DNA of 64,000 nucleotides from Callipepla californica brunnescens. Taxonomy: Eukaryota; Chordata; Aves; Galliformes; Odontophoridae. Location: contig JALIRH010000125.1 in the NCBI GenBank assembly GCA_023055505.1, forward strand, positions 695,001 through 759,000. The letters run 5' to 3'. The notes beneath the pieces are model-generated. The model searched no databases. It saw only the letters and a program-made list of their open reading frames with translations, and was not told where the DNA came from. Positions 32,338-45,594 of the stretch are shown one piece after another (position 1 is the stretch's first letter; each line of letters begins with the position of its first letter). Made by a program: the position numbers and the translations under genes.

Positions 32338-35300
32338 CCCACTGCTGCCCCATAGCCTCCTCATAGCTGCCCCACTGCAGCCCCATAGCTGCCCCACTGC
32401 TGCCCCGCTGCCACCCCATAGCCACCCCACTGCTGCCCCATAGCTGCCCCACTACTGCCTCATAGTGGCCCCATAGCCTCCTCAGAGCTGCCCGATAGCT
32501 GCCTCATAGCCACCAGATAGCCTCCCCATAGCCTCCTCATAGCTGCAACACTGCTGCACCATAGCTGCTCCATGGCTGTATAATAGCCGCCCGATAGCTG
32601 CCCCACGGCTTCCCAATAGCTGCCCAATAGCTGCCCGACTACTGCCACATAGCCGCTCTATACCTGCCCAATAGCCTCCTCATAGCTGTCCCACTGCAGC
32701 CCCATACCTGCCCCATGGCTGCCCCATTGCTGCCACATAGCCACCCCACTGCTGCCCCATAGCTGCCCCACTACTGCCTCATAGCGGCCTCATAGCCTCC
32801 TCAGAGCTGCCCGATATCTGCATCACTGCTGCCTTAGAGCCGCCCCATAGCTGCCCCACTGCTGCCCCATTGCTGCCTCACTGCAGCCCCATAGCTGCCA
32901 ATGGCTGCCCCATAACCTCCTCATAGCTGCCCCACTGCTGCCCCATAGCCGCCCCATAGCTGCCCCACTGCTAACTTATAGTTGCCCCACTACTGCCCCA
33001 TAGCTTCCCCACTGCTGCTCCACAGCCGCCCCAAAGCCTGCTCATAGCTGCCCCACTGCTGCCCCATATCTGCCTCATGGCTGCCTCATAGCCGCACCAT
33101 AGCTGCCCCACTGCTGCCCCGTGTCTGCCTCATGGCTGCCTCATAGCCGCACCATAGCTGCCCCACTGCTGTCCCATAGCTGCCCTATAGCTTCCTCGTA
33201 GCTGCCCCACTGCTGCCCCATAGATGCAAAATGGCTGCCTCATAGCCGCTCCGTAGCTGCCCCACTGCTGCCCTATAGCATTTCCATAGCCTCTTCATAG
33301 CTGCCTCACTGCTGCCCCACAGCCACCCCATGGCTGCCTCATACCTGCCCCATAGCTGCCTCCTAGCCGCTCCATACATGCCCCATAGTCTCCCTATAGC
33401 GTCCTCATTGCTGCCCCACTACTGCCCCATAGCTGCCCCACTACTGCGTTATTGCTGCCCCACTGCTGCCCCATAGCTGCCCCATAACGTCCTCATAGCT
33501 GCCCCATAGCTGCCCCATACCTGCCTCACTGCTGCCCAATAGGTGCCCAAAGGCTGCCTAATAGCCGCCCCATAGCTGCCCCACTGCTTCCCAATAGCTG
33601 CCTTATATCTGCCCGACTGCTGCCCCATAGCTGCCTCATAGCCTCCCCATAGTCTCCTCATAGTTGCCCACACTGCTGCCCCATAGCCTTCCCATAGCTG
33701 CCTTAGCTGCCCCACTGCTGCCCCATATCTGCCCCATAGCCTCCTCAAGGCCTCCTCATAGCTAACCCATAGCTGCCTCACTCGTGCCCCATAGCTGCCT
33801 CTCTGCTGCCCCATAGCTGCCCCATAGCCTCCTCATAGCTGCCTCACTGCTGCCCCATATCTGCCCAACTTCTGCCTAATTGCTGCCTCACTGCTGCACC
33901 ATAGCTGCCCTACGGCTGCCTCATAGTTGCCCCATAGCTGTCTCATAGCCACCCGATAGCTGCCTCCATAGCCTTCTCGTAGCTTCCTTACTGCTGCCCC
34001 ATAGCTGCACCGTGGCTGCCCCATAACTGCACCGTGGCTGCCTCATAGCCGTTACATATCTGCCCCATAGCCTCCCCATAGCCTCCCCATAGCTTCCTCA
34101 TAGCTGCCTCACTGCTACCCCATAGCTCCCTCGCTGCTTCCCCATAGGTGCCCCATGGCTACCTCATAGCTGCCCCACTGCTGTCCCATAGCTGCCCCAT
34201 GGCTGCCTCATAGCCACCCCATAGCTGACCCACTGCTGCCTCATAGCCACCCCATAGCTGACCCACCGCTGCCTCATAGCTGCTCCACTACTGCCCCATA
34301 GCTGCCTCACTGGTTTCTCATACCTACCCCATGGCTGCCTCATAACCTCACCATAGCTGCCCCACTACTGCCCCATAGCCACCCCGTCGCTGCCCCATAG
34401 CCTCCCCATACTTGCCCCATAGCTGTCTCACTGCTGCCCCATAGCTGCCCCATGGCTGCCTCATAGCCGTCCAATAGCTGCCCGACTACTGCCCCATAGC
34501 TGCCTCATAGCCTCCCCATAGTCTCCTCATAGTTGCCCACACTGCTGCCCCATAGCCTCCCCATAGCTGCCTTAGCTGCCCCACTGCTGCACCACATCTG
34601 CCCCATAGCCTCCTCATAGCTGACCCATAGCTGCTTGATAAGTGCCTCATACCTGTTGTATAACTGCCTCACTGCTGCCCCATAGCTGCCCCATAGTTTC
34701 CTCAGAGCCTCCTCATATTTGCCCCACTGCTGCCCCGTAGCTGCCTTACTACTGCCCCATACCTGCCTCACTGCTGCCCCATAGCTTCCCCGTCGCTGCC
34801 TCATAGCCGCCCCATTGCTGCCCCATGGCTTCCCAATAGCATCCTCAAAGCTGCCCCATTGCTTCCCCTTAGCTTCCTCACTGCTGCCCCATAGCTACCC
34901 CACTACTGCCCCATAGCCGCCCCGTAGCCTCAAAGCTGCCCCACTGCTGCCCCATGGCTGCCTCTTTGTTGCCCCATACCTGCCCCACTGCTGCCCTATA
35001 GCCACCCCATAGCTGCCTCACTTCTGCCCCATAACTGCCTCATATCCTCCCCATAGCCTCCTCATAGATGCCTCACTGCTACACAATAGCTGCCCCACAG
35101 CTGCCCCATGGCTGCCTCACTGCAGCCCCACAGCTACTTTTTGTCTGCCTCAAAGATGCCCCATAGCTTCCTCATGGCCTTCCCATAGTCTCATCATAGC
35201 TGCCCCACTGCTGCCCCATAGCTGCCTTACTACTGCCCCTTGCTGCCCCAAGGCTCGCTTATAGCTACACCATAGCTGTTTCACTACTGCCACATAGCTG

Positions 35301-36355
35301 CCCCATGGCTGCCCCATAGCTGCTCAACTGCTGCCCCATAGTCGCCCCATAGCTGCCCCACTGCTGCCCCATACCTGCTTCATAGCCTCCCCATAGTCTC
35401 CTCCTGCTACCCCACTGCTGCCCCATAGCTGCTCCATAGCCTCTCAAGAGACTCCTCATAGCTGCCCCACTTCAGCCCCATAGCCGCCCCATAGCTGCCT
35501 CACTGCTGCCCCATTGCCACCCCATGGCTGCCTAATAGCCGCCCCATAGCTGTCCCACTGCTGCCCCATAGCTGCCTTATAGGTGCCCCACTACTGCCAC
35601 ATTGCCGCTCTATAGCTGCCCCATAGCCACCCCATAGCTGCCCCCATAGCCTTCTCAATAGCTTCCTTACTGCTGCCCATAGCTGCCCCACTGCTGCCCC
35701 ATAGCTGCACCGTGGCTGCCCCATAGCCTCCCCATAGCCTCATCATAGCTGCCTCACTGCTACCCCCATAGCTCCCTCGCTGCTTCCCCATAGCTGCCCC
35801 ATGGCTACCTCATAGCTGCCCCATAGCTGCCCCACTACTGCCCCATAGCCACCCCATAGCTGCCTCACTGCTCCCCCATAGCTACATTTTGTCTGCCTCA
35901 GAGCTGCCCCATCGCTTCCCCATGGCCTTCCCATAGCCTCGTCATAGCTGCCAAACTACTGACCCATAGCTGCTTCACTACTGCCCCATAGCTGCCCAAT
36001 GGCTTCCCCATAGCCGCCCTATAGCTGCCCAACTACTGCCCCATAGCCTCCCCATAGCTGCCTCACTGCTCCCCCATAGCTGCCCCATGTCTGCCTCATC
36101 GCCGCCCCATAGCTGCCCCATAGCCTCTCGATAGCTGACCCATAGCTGCCCCATAGCCTCCTCATAGCTGCCTCACTGCTGCCTGATTGCTGCCTCACTT
36201 CTGCCCCATAGCTGCCCAATGGCTTCCTCATAGCCGCCCCATAGCTGCCCCACTGCTGCCCCATAGCTGCCTTATAGCTGCCCTACTACTGCCCCATAGC
36301 TGCCCCACTGCTGCCCAATAGCTGCCCCATAGCTTCCCCATAGCCTCCTCATACC
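32338..36355. repeat. 11-bp minisatellite array, right part
   Basis: Same ccccatagctg family and orientation as 25968-31468, about 4 kb. The promoter island and SGF29 exon 1 therefore lie inside one array. If SGF29 is contiguous here, this is intron 1. No exon-like interruption was found when reading through. Minus-strand open frames are products of the period. Confidence 0.95.
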
Positions 36356-38673
36356 TTTCTTTTCTCTTATTCTGGCATTCTGACATTCTGACATTCTGAC
36401 ATTCTGAGATACTCTCATTGTCACATTGCAACATTGTTACATTCTAATATTCTCCCATTCTGAACTTCTGGAATTATGACAACCTGCCGTTGTGACATTC
36501 TCCCATTCTGACATTATGACATTCTCATATTCTCACATTCTGAAGTTCTGGCATTATGACAACCTGCCCTTGTGCTATTTTCACATTCTGACATTCTGAC
36601 ATTCTAGCATTGTGACATAGTGACATTCTGGAATTGTGACAACCTGTCATTCTGACATTCTGTCATTGTGATCCTCTCACATTCTGCTATTGTGACATTC
36701 AGATATTTGGACATTCTGAAATTCTGGAATTGTGACATTCTGAAATTCTGGAAATGTGACAATCTGTCATTCTCACATTGTGACAATGCAAAATTCTGAT
36801 ACTGTGAAATTCTGACTCTCTCTCATTGTGACATTGTGAGATTCTCACATCGTGGCATCGTGGCATTCTCACTTTCTCACATTCTGACATGTTAACATTG
36901 TGACATTCTAACATTCTCTCATTGTGATTTTCGGCCATATTTATCATCTGACATTGTGACGTTCTGTCACAGTCATATGTTGTCATTGTGACATTCTATC
37001 TTCATGACATACTGATATTGTGACTTTGTGGCATTGTGATACACTGACATTCTGAAATTGTGGCAATCTGTCATTGTGACTCTGTGACATTCTCCAATTC
37101 TGACATTCTCACATTCTAACGTTCTCACATTGTGTCATTCGGTCATTGTCATATTCTCACTTTCTGATATTCTCTCATTGTGATATCGTGACGTTGTGAC
37201 AATTTGACATTCTGACATTAAGACATTCCGACATCATGAGATTCTCTCTTTCTCTCATTCTGACATTTTGACATTGTGACATTCTCACTTTCTCATATTC
37301 TGCCATTCTGATATTCTGGCATTGTGACATTCTGAGATACTCACATTGTAACATTGTGACATTGTGACATTCTAATATTCTCACCTTCTGAAGTTCTGGC
37401 ATTATGACGATCTGCCATTGTGATATTCTCACTTTCTGATATTATGACATTCTAGCGTTGTGACATAGTGAAATTGTGACATTGTGACATTCAGACATGT
37501 TGACATTCTGAAATTCTGGAATTGTGACAACCTGTCATTCTCACATTGTGACAATGCAACATTCTGATATTGTGACATGATGACATTGTGACACTGTGAC
37601 ATTCTGAAATTCTAACTCTCCCTCATTCTGACGTTCAGACATTCTCACATTGTGACATTGTAAAACTCTGACTCTCTCTCATGGTGACATTCAGACATTC
37701 ACACATTTTGACATTCTGACATTCTGACATTCTGGCATTCTGACATTCTCACAATGTGTCATTCGGTCATTGTCATATTCTCACTTTCTGATATTCTCTC
37801 ATTGTGATATTGTGACGTTGTGACAATTTGACATTCTGACGTTAAGACATTCTGACATCATGACATTCTCTCTTTCCCTCATTCTGACATTTTGACATTG
37901 TGACATTCTGAGATACTCTCATGGTGACATTGTGACATTGTGGCATTCTAATATTCTCACCTTCTGATGTTCTGGCATTATGACAATCTGCCATTGTGAT
38001 GTTCTCACCTTGTGACATTGTGACATTCTAGCATTTTGACAATGCGTCATTCTGACGTTGTGACATAGTGACATTCTGGAATTTGGAAAATCTTTCATTC
38101 TGACATTCTGTCATTGTGACATTCTCAGAATCTGACATTGTGACATTCTGATATTTTCACATTCTGAAATTCTGTAATCGTGACAATCTGTCATTCTCCC
38201 ATTGTGGTATTTGTGACGTTCTTACACTGTTACATATTGATATTCTGACCTTGAGACATTGCGACATTGTGACATAGTGATATTCTGTCATTCTGACATT
38301 TTGACATTCTCACATTCTCACTTTCTTACATTGTGACACTCGGTCATTGTGATATTCTCTCTTTTTCATCTCCTCTTATTGTGACTTTCTGACACAGTCA
38401 TATTCCCTAATCTTGTAGTTGTGACACAGTGAAGATTTGACATTCTGACATTAAGACACTCTGACATCATGACATTCTCACTTTCTCCCATTCTGACATG
38501 TTGACATTGTTGCATTCTAACATTCTCTCATTGCTATATTCTGACATATTTCTATTCTGTCATTGTGGCATTCTCTCACAGACACATGCTGCCATTTTGA
38601 CATTCTATCATTGTGACATTCTGACATTGTGACATTCTGAGATACTCTCATGGTGACATTCTGACATTCTAAT

Positions 38674-39006
38674 TGTATGGGAACAGTTGAATCATGGCCT
38701 GAACCACTGATTGATCACCTGAGGCAAGCCCTGAGTCAGCTGCAGGGGCACAAGTGAGTGTGATTGGAAGGGGTGGAGTTTGACTCCACCTCTGCCAAGA
38801 CCCCATTTAAGGGCTGACCTCCAGCAGGGAAGGTTCTCTTGTTAGAGATCCCTCCCTTTTGGAGTTATTAGCGAGCCTCAACCATCATCAAGGTGAGCTC
38901 CTCTCTTTTCTTCTTGTTTGTATACCATTTTCTTAAGCCTACCTAAAATATACCGCCTTTCGCACAATTTCCATGGAGTGCTTTTTTGGGGGTTATTTGC
39001 CCTATA
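38674..39006. mobile_element. 333-bp LTR-like insertion in the 8-bp array
   Basis: A unique segment starting tgtatggg and ending ccctata, flanked by ctaat on both sides (38669-38673 and 39007-39011), a likely target-site duplication; the array elsewhere has ctaatattc without interruption. Termini are short imperfect inverted repeats. It contains a TATA-like catttaaggg near 38808 and no open frame. Probably a small solo LTR; family unknown. With a 4-bp duplication (taat) the end shifts by one base. Confidence 0.65.
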
Positions 39007-40187
39007 CTAATATTCTGACTTTCTCACATCGTGACATTCAGTCACTGTCATAATTCTCACTTTCTGATATTCTCTTACTGTGCTATTGTGGCACTGGGAC
39101 AAGTTGACATTCTGACTTCATGACATTCTCTCTTTCCCTCATTCTGACATTGTGACATTGTCACGTTCTGACATTCGGTCGTTGTGATATTCTCACTTTT
39201 TCATATTCTCTCTTTGTGACATTGTGACACAGTCATATTCCCTGATTTTGTAATTCTGATATTCTGACGTTCTGACATTCTGACATTCTCACAATGTGTC
39301 ATTCATTCATTGGCATATTCTCACTTTCTGATATTCTCTCATTGTGATATTGTGACTTTGTGACAATTTGACATTCTGACATCATGACATTCTCTCTTTC
39401 CCTCATTCTGATATTCTGACATTGGGACATTCTCACTTTCTCGTATTCTGACATTCTGATATATCAATAATCTGTAATTGCGACATTCTCTCATTGTGGC
39501 ATTGTGACATTCTCTCATTCTGACACTGAAATTCTGAGATTTGTGATATTGTGACGTTCTCATACTGTGACATTCAGGCACTCTCACATTGGTTCATTCT
39601 GACATTCTGACGTTATGACATTTTGATGTTGTGACATTCACTCACTCCCATTCTGGCGTTTTCACATTCTGACATTCTCACAATCTGGCATTCTAAAATT
39701 GTGGCCATCTCTCATTGTGACATTCACTCATTCTCACATTCTGATAGTTTGACAGTCTCTCTTGGTGACATTTTGAGGTTCTCTCGTTGTGACATTGTGA
39801 TATTCTGACCTTCTGATGTTCTGACATTTTGACATTATAGCATTGTGACACTCTGACATTCTCTCCTTGTGACATTCTGACATTCCGATATTTTGACTTT
39901 CTCTCATTACCACATTCTGACATTCTGAAACTGTGGGAATCTGTCATTCTGACATTCTGTCCTTGTGATATTTGGACTTTGTGACATTTTGACATTTTGA
40001 AGTTCTGACATTCTGAGATCCTCTCATTGTGACACTGTGACATTGTCATTCACTTGGTGTTATTATCTCTCATTGTGACGTTGTGACATTTTGATATTCC
40101 CCGATTTTCTAATTGCGACATTCTGACATTCGGTCATTGTGATGTTCTCACTTTTTCATATTCTCTCATTGTGACGTTTTGACACAG

Positions 40188-41110
40188 TGTCACGCTCCAA
40201 AATAAAGGAGGGAGATGAGGTTCTTTATATGTATGTGTATACCCGATGGTGAGATTAAAAGGCAATGGTTCAAATGTTAGCCCAACCAGTTTATTCCAAT
40301 AAGTAGTTTTTTAGGGATATGGGGAAGGGAAGATGGGTGATAGAAAAGAGATGAAAAGCGAAGAGACTTGGCAGAAAGCAAGAAAGAGAAAGAGAGAGCA
40401 TCAGCACCGTGGATCTGGCGAGGTCCGTAGTCCGTTGGTCTCAGGAATTCGTCTGGTCTCCGCGGGGGATGGGAGAAAGCCGGGAAGTTTTGCAGCAAGC
40501 AGGCGCTGTGCAGGGGGGTTCTTCCAAAGAGGTTTTTCCCTCAGGAAAGTCTCTTCTTCAAAGTCTTTGGTTTAGTGGTGTCGAGAAAACCAACTGAGCA
40601 ACTCGACACACCAATGAGTTCTGTCAAGCGGCGCGCTGGGTACATGGGGGATTGCTTCACCAAACATGCGCACGTAAGAGAGAAATGAATAGCTATTTAA
40701 AGGTATAGCACATGCATATTCATCACATTCCAGACTCTGGTTATCGAGGGGATTAAACCTAAAGGTCAGTTTTGCTTTAAATTTTCAAACCTTGAAGGAG
40801 GAAAGCTCCTCACCATTCATGTGGGTGTTTTGTTTTAAGAGAGGCTTGTCTTGTAGGGACAACAGGGTGTCTATCCTGCTTTCTTTAGCTGCCTCCGTGT
40901 TCTGGCATTAGTTTGATTTGTGCCCACCCAACACATCTGGCCCAACAGATAAATCAACAGGAGTAGTACTTTCGGTGCCATACAAGTATTATTGTCCTTT
41001 GTGATGATCAGCTTCTCCAAGCAGTTGTCAATTAGAGTCTTCTAGCCAGAAAGACCTCATGAAGCAAGCTTTGAGACAACAAAAGTCAAAAACAGTTGCT
41101 GTCTTTCACA
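40188..41110 (-). mobile_element. 923-bp LTR-like insertion in the 8-bp array
   Basis: The segment starts tgtcacgctcc and ends gtctttcaca, so either strand reads TG...CA. Flanks are cacag at 40183-40187 and 41111-41115. The same array sequence, gacacagtcatattccct, occurs uninterrupted at 38394 and 39230, giving the empty site. On the minus strand an AATAAA lies at 40295-40290, about 100 bp from the end, and tttaaata near 40700 could be a TATA box. This suggests a solo LTR on the minus strand. No gene within. Confidence 0.75.
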
Positions 41111-42093
41111 CACAGTCATATTCCCTGAATTTTAATTGGGAGGTTGTGACGATTTGACATTCTGACATTAAGACATTCTGACATCATGACATTCTCCCTT
41201 TCTCACATTCTGACATGTTGACATTGTGACATTCTAATATTCTCTCATTGTGACATTGTGACATTCTGACATTCTTATATTCTCACCTTCTGATGTTCTG
41301 GCATTCTGACAATCTGCCATAGTGACATTCTGACATTGTGATATTGTGATATTATGACATTGTGGCTTTGTGACTTTGTGATATTCTCGCAGTGTCAAAT
41401 TCTGTGATTCTGACATTCTGACATTGTGACATCGTGGCATTTTGGGAATCTGGCATAGTGATATTGTGATATTCTCACATTTTGTCATTCTGACATTCTG
41501 ACAATCTGATATTGTGACATTCTCAGATTGTTACATTGCTGCGTTCTGAAATTCTCTCATTGTGACATTGTGAAGTTGTGAAATTCTGACATTCTGACAT
41601 TATGATGTGATGTCTTTGTTACATTCTGAGATTGTGCCAATGTTACATTCTTCTATTCAGATACATTGTGACATTCTCAACTTAGGACATTCTGATATTC
41701 TTGCATTCTGACGTTGTGACATTCTGACATTCTGAAATTCTGACATTCTCACATAATCACATTCTGACATCATTTCGTTCTCACATTCTGACATTCTGTT
41801 ATTCTGACATTCTCATATTCTCACTTTGTGACATTGTGACGTTCTGACATCCTCACGTACTGACATTCTGAAAATGCGACCTTCTGACATTGTGACACTG
41901 TAATATTCTGACTGTGAAATTTTTACCTTCTGGTATTGTGACAGTCTTTCATTTTTGCATTGTGACATTCTGACACTGTGACATTTTTAGATTCTCACAT
42001 TGTGATATTTTGGCATTGTGAAATTCTAACCTTGTGACACTGACATTCTGACATTGTGATACTTTGATATTGTGACTGTCACATTCTGACACC

Positions 42094-45000
42094 GTTAGGG
42101 TAGGGTTAGGGTTAGGTTTAAGGGGTAGGGTAGGGATGGGGTAGGGTTAGGGTTAGATAATGGTTAGGGTAAGTATTAGGGTCAGGGTTAAGGGTAGGGT
42201 GTGAGGTAGGGTTAGGGTTTTAGGGTTAGGGTAGGGTTAGGGTTAGGTTAGGGTAGGGTTTAGGGTTAGGGTGTAGGGTTAGGGTAAGGGTAGGGTTAGG
42301 GTTAGGGGTTAAGGTTAGGGGTTAGGGTCAGGGGTTAGGTTTAGGGATAGGGTCAGGGTTAGGGTTAGAATTAGGGTAGGGTTAGGTTTAGGGTAAGGGT
42401 TAGGGTTAGGGTAGGGTAAGGGTTAGGGTTAGGGTTGGGTAAGGGTTAGGGGTAGGATTACGGGTAGGGTTAGTGTTACAGTTAGGGTCCATCAATAGGG
42501 TTAGCAAAGGGTTAGGTGTTAGGGTTAGGTGTTAGGGTTAGGGGTTAGGGTTAGGGTAGAACTAGGGTCCATCAATAGGGTTATGGTAGGGTTAGGGTTT
42601 AGGGTTAGGGTAGGGTTAGGGTTAGAGTAGAATTAGGGTTAGATTGGAGGGTTAGGGTAGGGTTAGGGTTAAGGGTTAGGGTTAAGGGTTAGGGTAGGGC
42701 TAGAGATAGGTAAGGGTTAGGGTTAGGGATAGGGTTAGGGTTAGGGTAGGGCTAGGGTTAGGGATAGGTAAGGGTTAGGGTAAGGGTTAGTGTAGGGGTA
42801 GGGGTATGGGTAGGGTTAGGGTAGGGTTAGGGTTAGGGTTGGATTAGAATTTTCGGTAAGGGTTAGGGTTAGGAGTTAGGGTCAGTGTCAGGGTTAGGGC
42901 TTAGCGTTAGGGATAGGGTAAGAGTTAGGGTAGGGTTAGTGTTAGGGTTAGAGTTAGGGTAAGGGTAGGGTTAGGGTAGGTTTAGGGTAAGGTTAGGGTT
43001 TGGGTTAGGGGTTAGGGCTAGGGTAGGGTTAGGTCTAGGGTAGGGCTAGGGTAGGGTTAGGGGTTTGTGTTAGGGTTAGGGGCAGGGTTAGGGTTAGGAT
43101 TAGGGTAGGGTTTGGGTTAGGTAAGGGTTTGGGGTTAGGGCTTATGGGTTGGGGTTAGGGGTTAGGGTCACGGTTAGGGTAGGGTAAGGTTAGGGTTAGG
43201 GTTAGTGTTAGGGTTATGGTTAGGGGTTAGGGTAAATGTTAGGGTAGGGTTAGGGTTAAGGGTTAGGGTAGGGTTAGGGTTAGGTAAGGGTTAGGGTAGG
43301 GTTAAGGAGGGTTAAGGGTAGGGTTTGAGTCAGGGGTAGGGTAGGGTTAGGGTTAGGGTTAGGGGTTAGGGGTTAGTGTTAGGGTAGAATTAGGGTTAGA
43401 TTTGAGGGTTAGTGTAGGGTTAGGGCTAGGTAAGGGATAGGGTTAGGGTTAGGGTTAGGTGTTAGGGTAGGGTTAGGGTAGGGTTAGGGATAGGTAAGGG
43501 TTAGGGTCAGGGATAGTGTTAGGGTCAGTGTTAGGGTTAGGGTATGGTTAGGGTTAGGGCAGGGTTAGGGTAGGGCTAGGGTTAAGGGTTAGGGTTAAAA
43601 TTAGGGGTTAGGGGTTAGGGCTAGGGTAGGGTTAGGGGTTAGTGTGAGGGTTAGGGGCAGGGTTAGGGTTAGGGTAGGGTTAGGGTTAGGGGCAGGGTTA
43701 GGGTTAGGGCTTAGGGGTTGGGGTTAGGGGTTAGGGTCACGGTTAGTGCAGGGTTAGGGTTAGTGTTAGGGTAAGGGTTAGGGTAGGGTTAGGGGTTAGG
43801 GTAGGGTTAGTTTTAGTGTTAGTGTTATGGTTAGGTAAGGGTTAGGGGTTAGGGTAAATGTTAGGGTAGTGTCAGGGTAAGGGTTAGGGTAGGGTTAGGT
43901 AAGGGTTAGGGTAGGGTTAGGGTCAGGGTTAAGTGTAGGGTTTGAGTCAGGGTTAGGTTTAGGGTGGGGTTAGTGTTAGGGTAGAATTAGGGTTAGATTT
44001 GAGGGTTAGTGTAGGGATAGGGTTAGGTAAGGGATAGGGTTAGGGTTAGGGGTTAGGGTAAGTGTTAGAGTAGGGTTAGGGTTAAGGTTTAGGGTAGGGT
44101 TAGGGATAGGTAAGGGTTAGGGTCAGGGATAGGGTTAGGGTCAGTGTTAGGGTTAGGGCAGGGTTAGGGTAGGGCTAGGGTTAAGGGTTAGGGTTAAAAT
44201 TAGGGGTTAGGGGTTAGGGCTAGGGTAGGGTTAGGGGTTAGTGTTAGGGTTAGGGGCAGGGTTAGGGTTAGGGTAGGGTTGGGGTTAGGGGCAGGGTTAG
44301 GGTTAGGGCTTAGGGGTTGGGGTTGGGGGTTAGGGTCACGGTTAGTGCAGGGTTAGGGTTAGTGTTAGGGAAAGGGTTAGGGTAGGGTTAGGGGTTAGGG
44401 TAGGGTTAGTTTTAGTATTAGTGTTATGGTTAGGTAAGGTTTAAAGGTTAGGGTAAATGTTAGGGTAGTGTCAGGGTAAGGGTTAGGGTAGGGCTAGGGT
44501 CGGGGTTAAGGGTAGGGTTTGAGTCAGGGTTAGGGTTAGGGTAGGGTTAGGGGTTAGGGTTAGGGTAGAATTAGGGTTAGATTTGAGGGTTAGTGTAGGG
44601 TTAGGGTTAGGGGTTAGGGTAAGGTTTAGGGTAGGGTTCGGGTTAAGGGTTAGGGTAGGGTTAGGGATAGGTAAGGGTTAGAGTAAGGGTTAGGGTCAGG
44701 GATAGGGGTAGGGTCAGTGTTAGGGTTAGGGTATGGTTAGGGTTAGGGGCAGGGTTAGGGTTAGGGTAGGGTTAGGGTTAGGGGTTAGGGTTAAAATTAG
44801 GGGTTAGGGCTAGGGTAGGGTTAGGGCGAGGATAGGGCTAGGGTAGGGTTAGGTGTTAGGGGCAGGGTTAGGGTTAGGGTGGGGTTAGGGCTTAGGAGTT
44901 AGGGTTAGGGCTTAGGGGTTGGGGTTACGGGTTAGGGTTAGGTTTAGTGTTAGGGTTATGGTCAGGTAAGGGTTAGGGTAAGGGTTAGGGGTTAGGGTAA

Positions 45001-45560
45001 ATGTTAGGGTAGTGTTAGGGTAGTGTTAGGGTGAGGGTTAGGGTAGGGTTAGGGTTAGGGTACGGTTAGGGTAAGTGTTATGGTTAGGGTAGGGTTAGGG
45101 TTAGGTTTTGGGTCCATCAATAGGGTTAGGGTTAGTTTAGATTAGGGTTAGTGTAGGGTTAGTGTTAGGGTTAGGGGTTAGGGTTAAGGTAGAATTAGGG
45201 TCCATCAACAGGGTTATGGTAGGATTAGGGTTTAGGGTTAGGGTAGGGTTAGGGTTAGGGGTTAGGGTTAGAGTAGAATTAGGGTTAGATTGGAGGGTTA
45301 GGGTAGGGTTAGGGTAGGGTTAGGGTTAGGGTTAGAGTAGGGTTAGAGATAGGTAAGGGTTAGGGTAGGGTTAGGGTCAGGGTCAGGGTTAAGGGTAGGG
45401 TTTGAGTGAGGGTTAGGGTAGGGTTAGGGTCAGGGTTAAGGGTTGGGTTTGAGTCAGGGTTAGGGTCAGGGTTAGGGTCAGGGTTAGGGTTAGGGTAAGT
45501 GTTAGGGATAGGTTTTGGGTCCATCAATAGGGTTAGGGTTAGTTTAGATTAGGGTTAGTG

Positions 45561-45594
<34 letters not shown>

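Larger units (their letters stand above)
36362..42092. repeat. 8-bp minisatellite array (tgacattc)
   Basis: About 5.7 kb of imperfect tgacattc, tgacattg and related 8-bp units, AT-rich unlike its neighbours. The minus-strand unit has no stop in any phase, which explains runs of E-C-Q-N-V-R-M-S codons there. Longer sub-blocks also recur, such as gacacagtcatattccct (38394, 39230, 41111). Two LTR-like insertions interrupt it. It ends at caccgttaggg near 42092. Confidence 0.95.

Noticed and set aside
25968..36355. Many minus-strand open frames encoding repeats of G-Q-L-W-G-S-Y-G-A-A
   Set aside because: The 11-bp unit has no stop in any minus-strand phase, so such frames are expected in any such array. 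Most lack a sensible start, promoter or conserved non-repeat part.
36604..41488. Minus-strand open frames rich in E-C-Q-N-V-R-M-S
   Set aside because: Product of the 8-bp unit, which is stop-free on the minus strand.
36362..42092. CRISPR array
   Set aside because: Repeats are directly adjacent with no unique spacers of constant length, and the genome is vertebrate.
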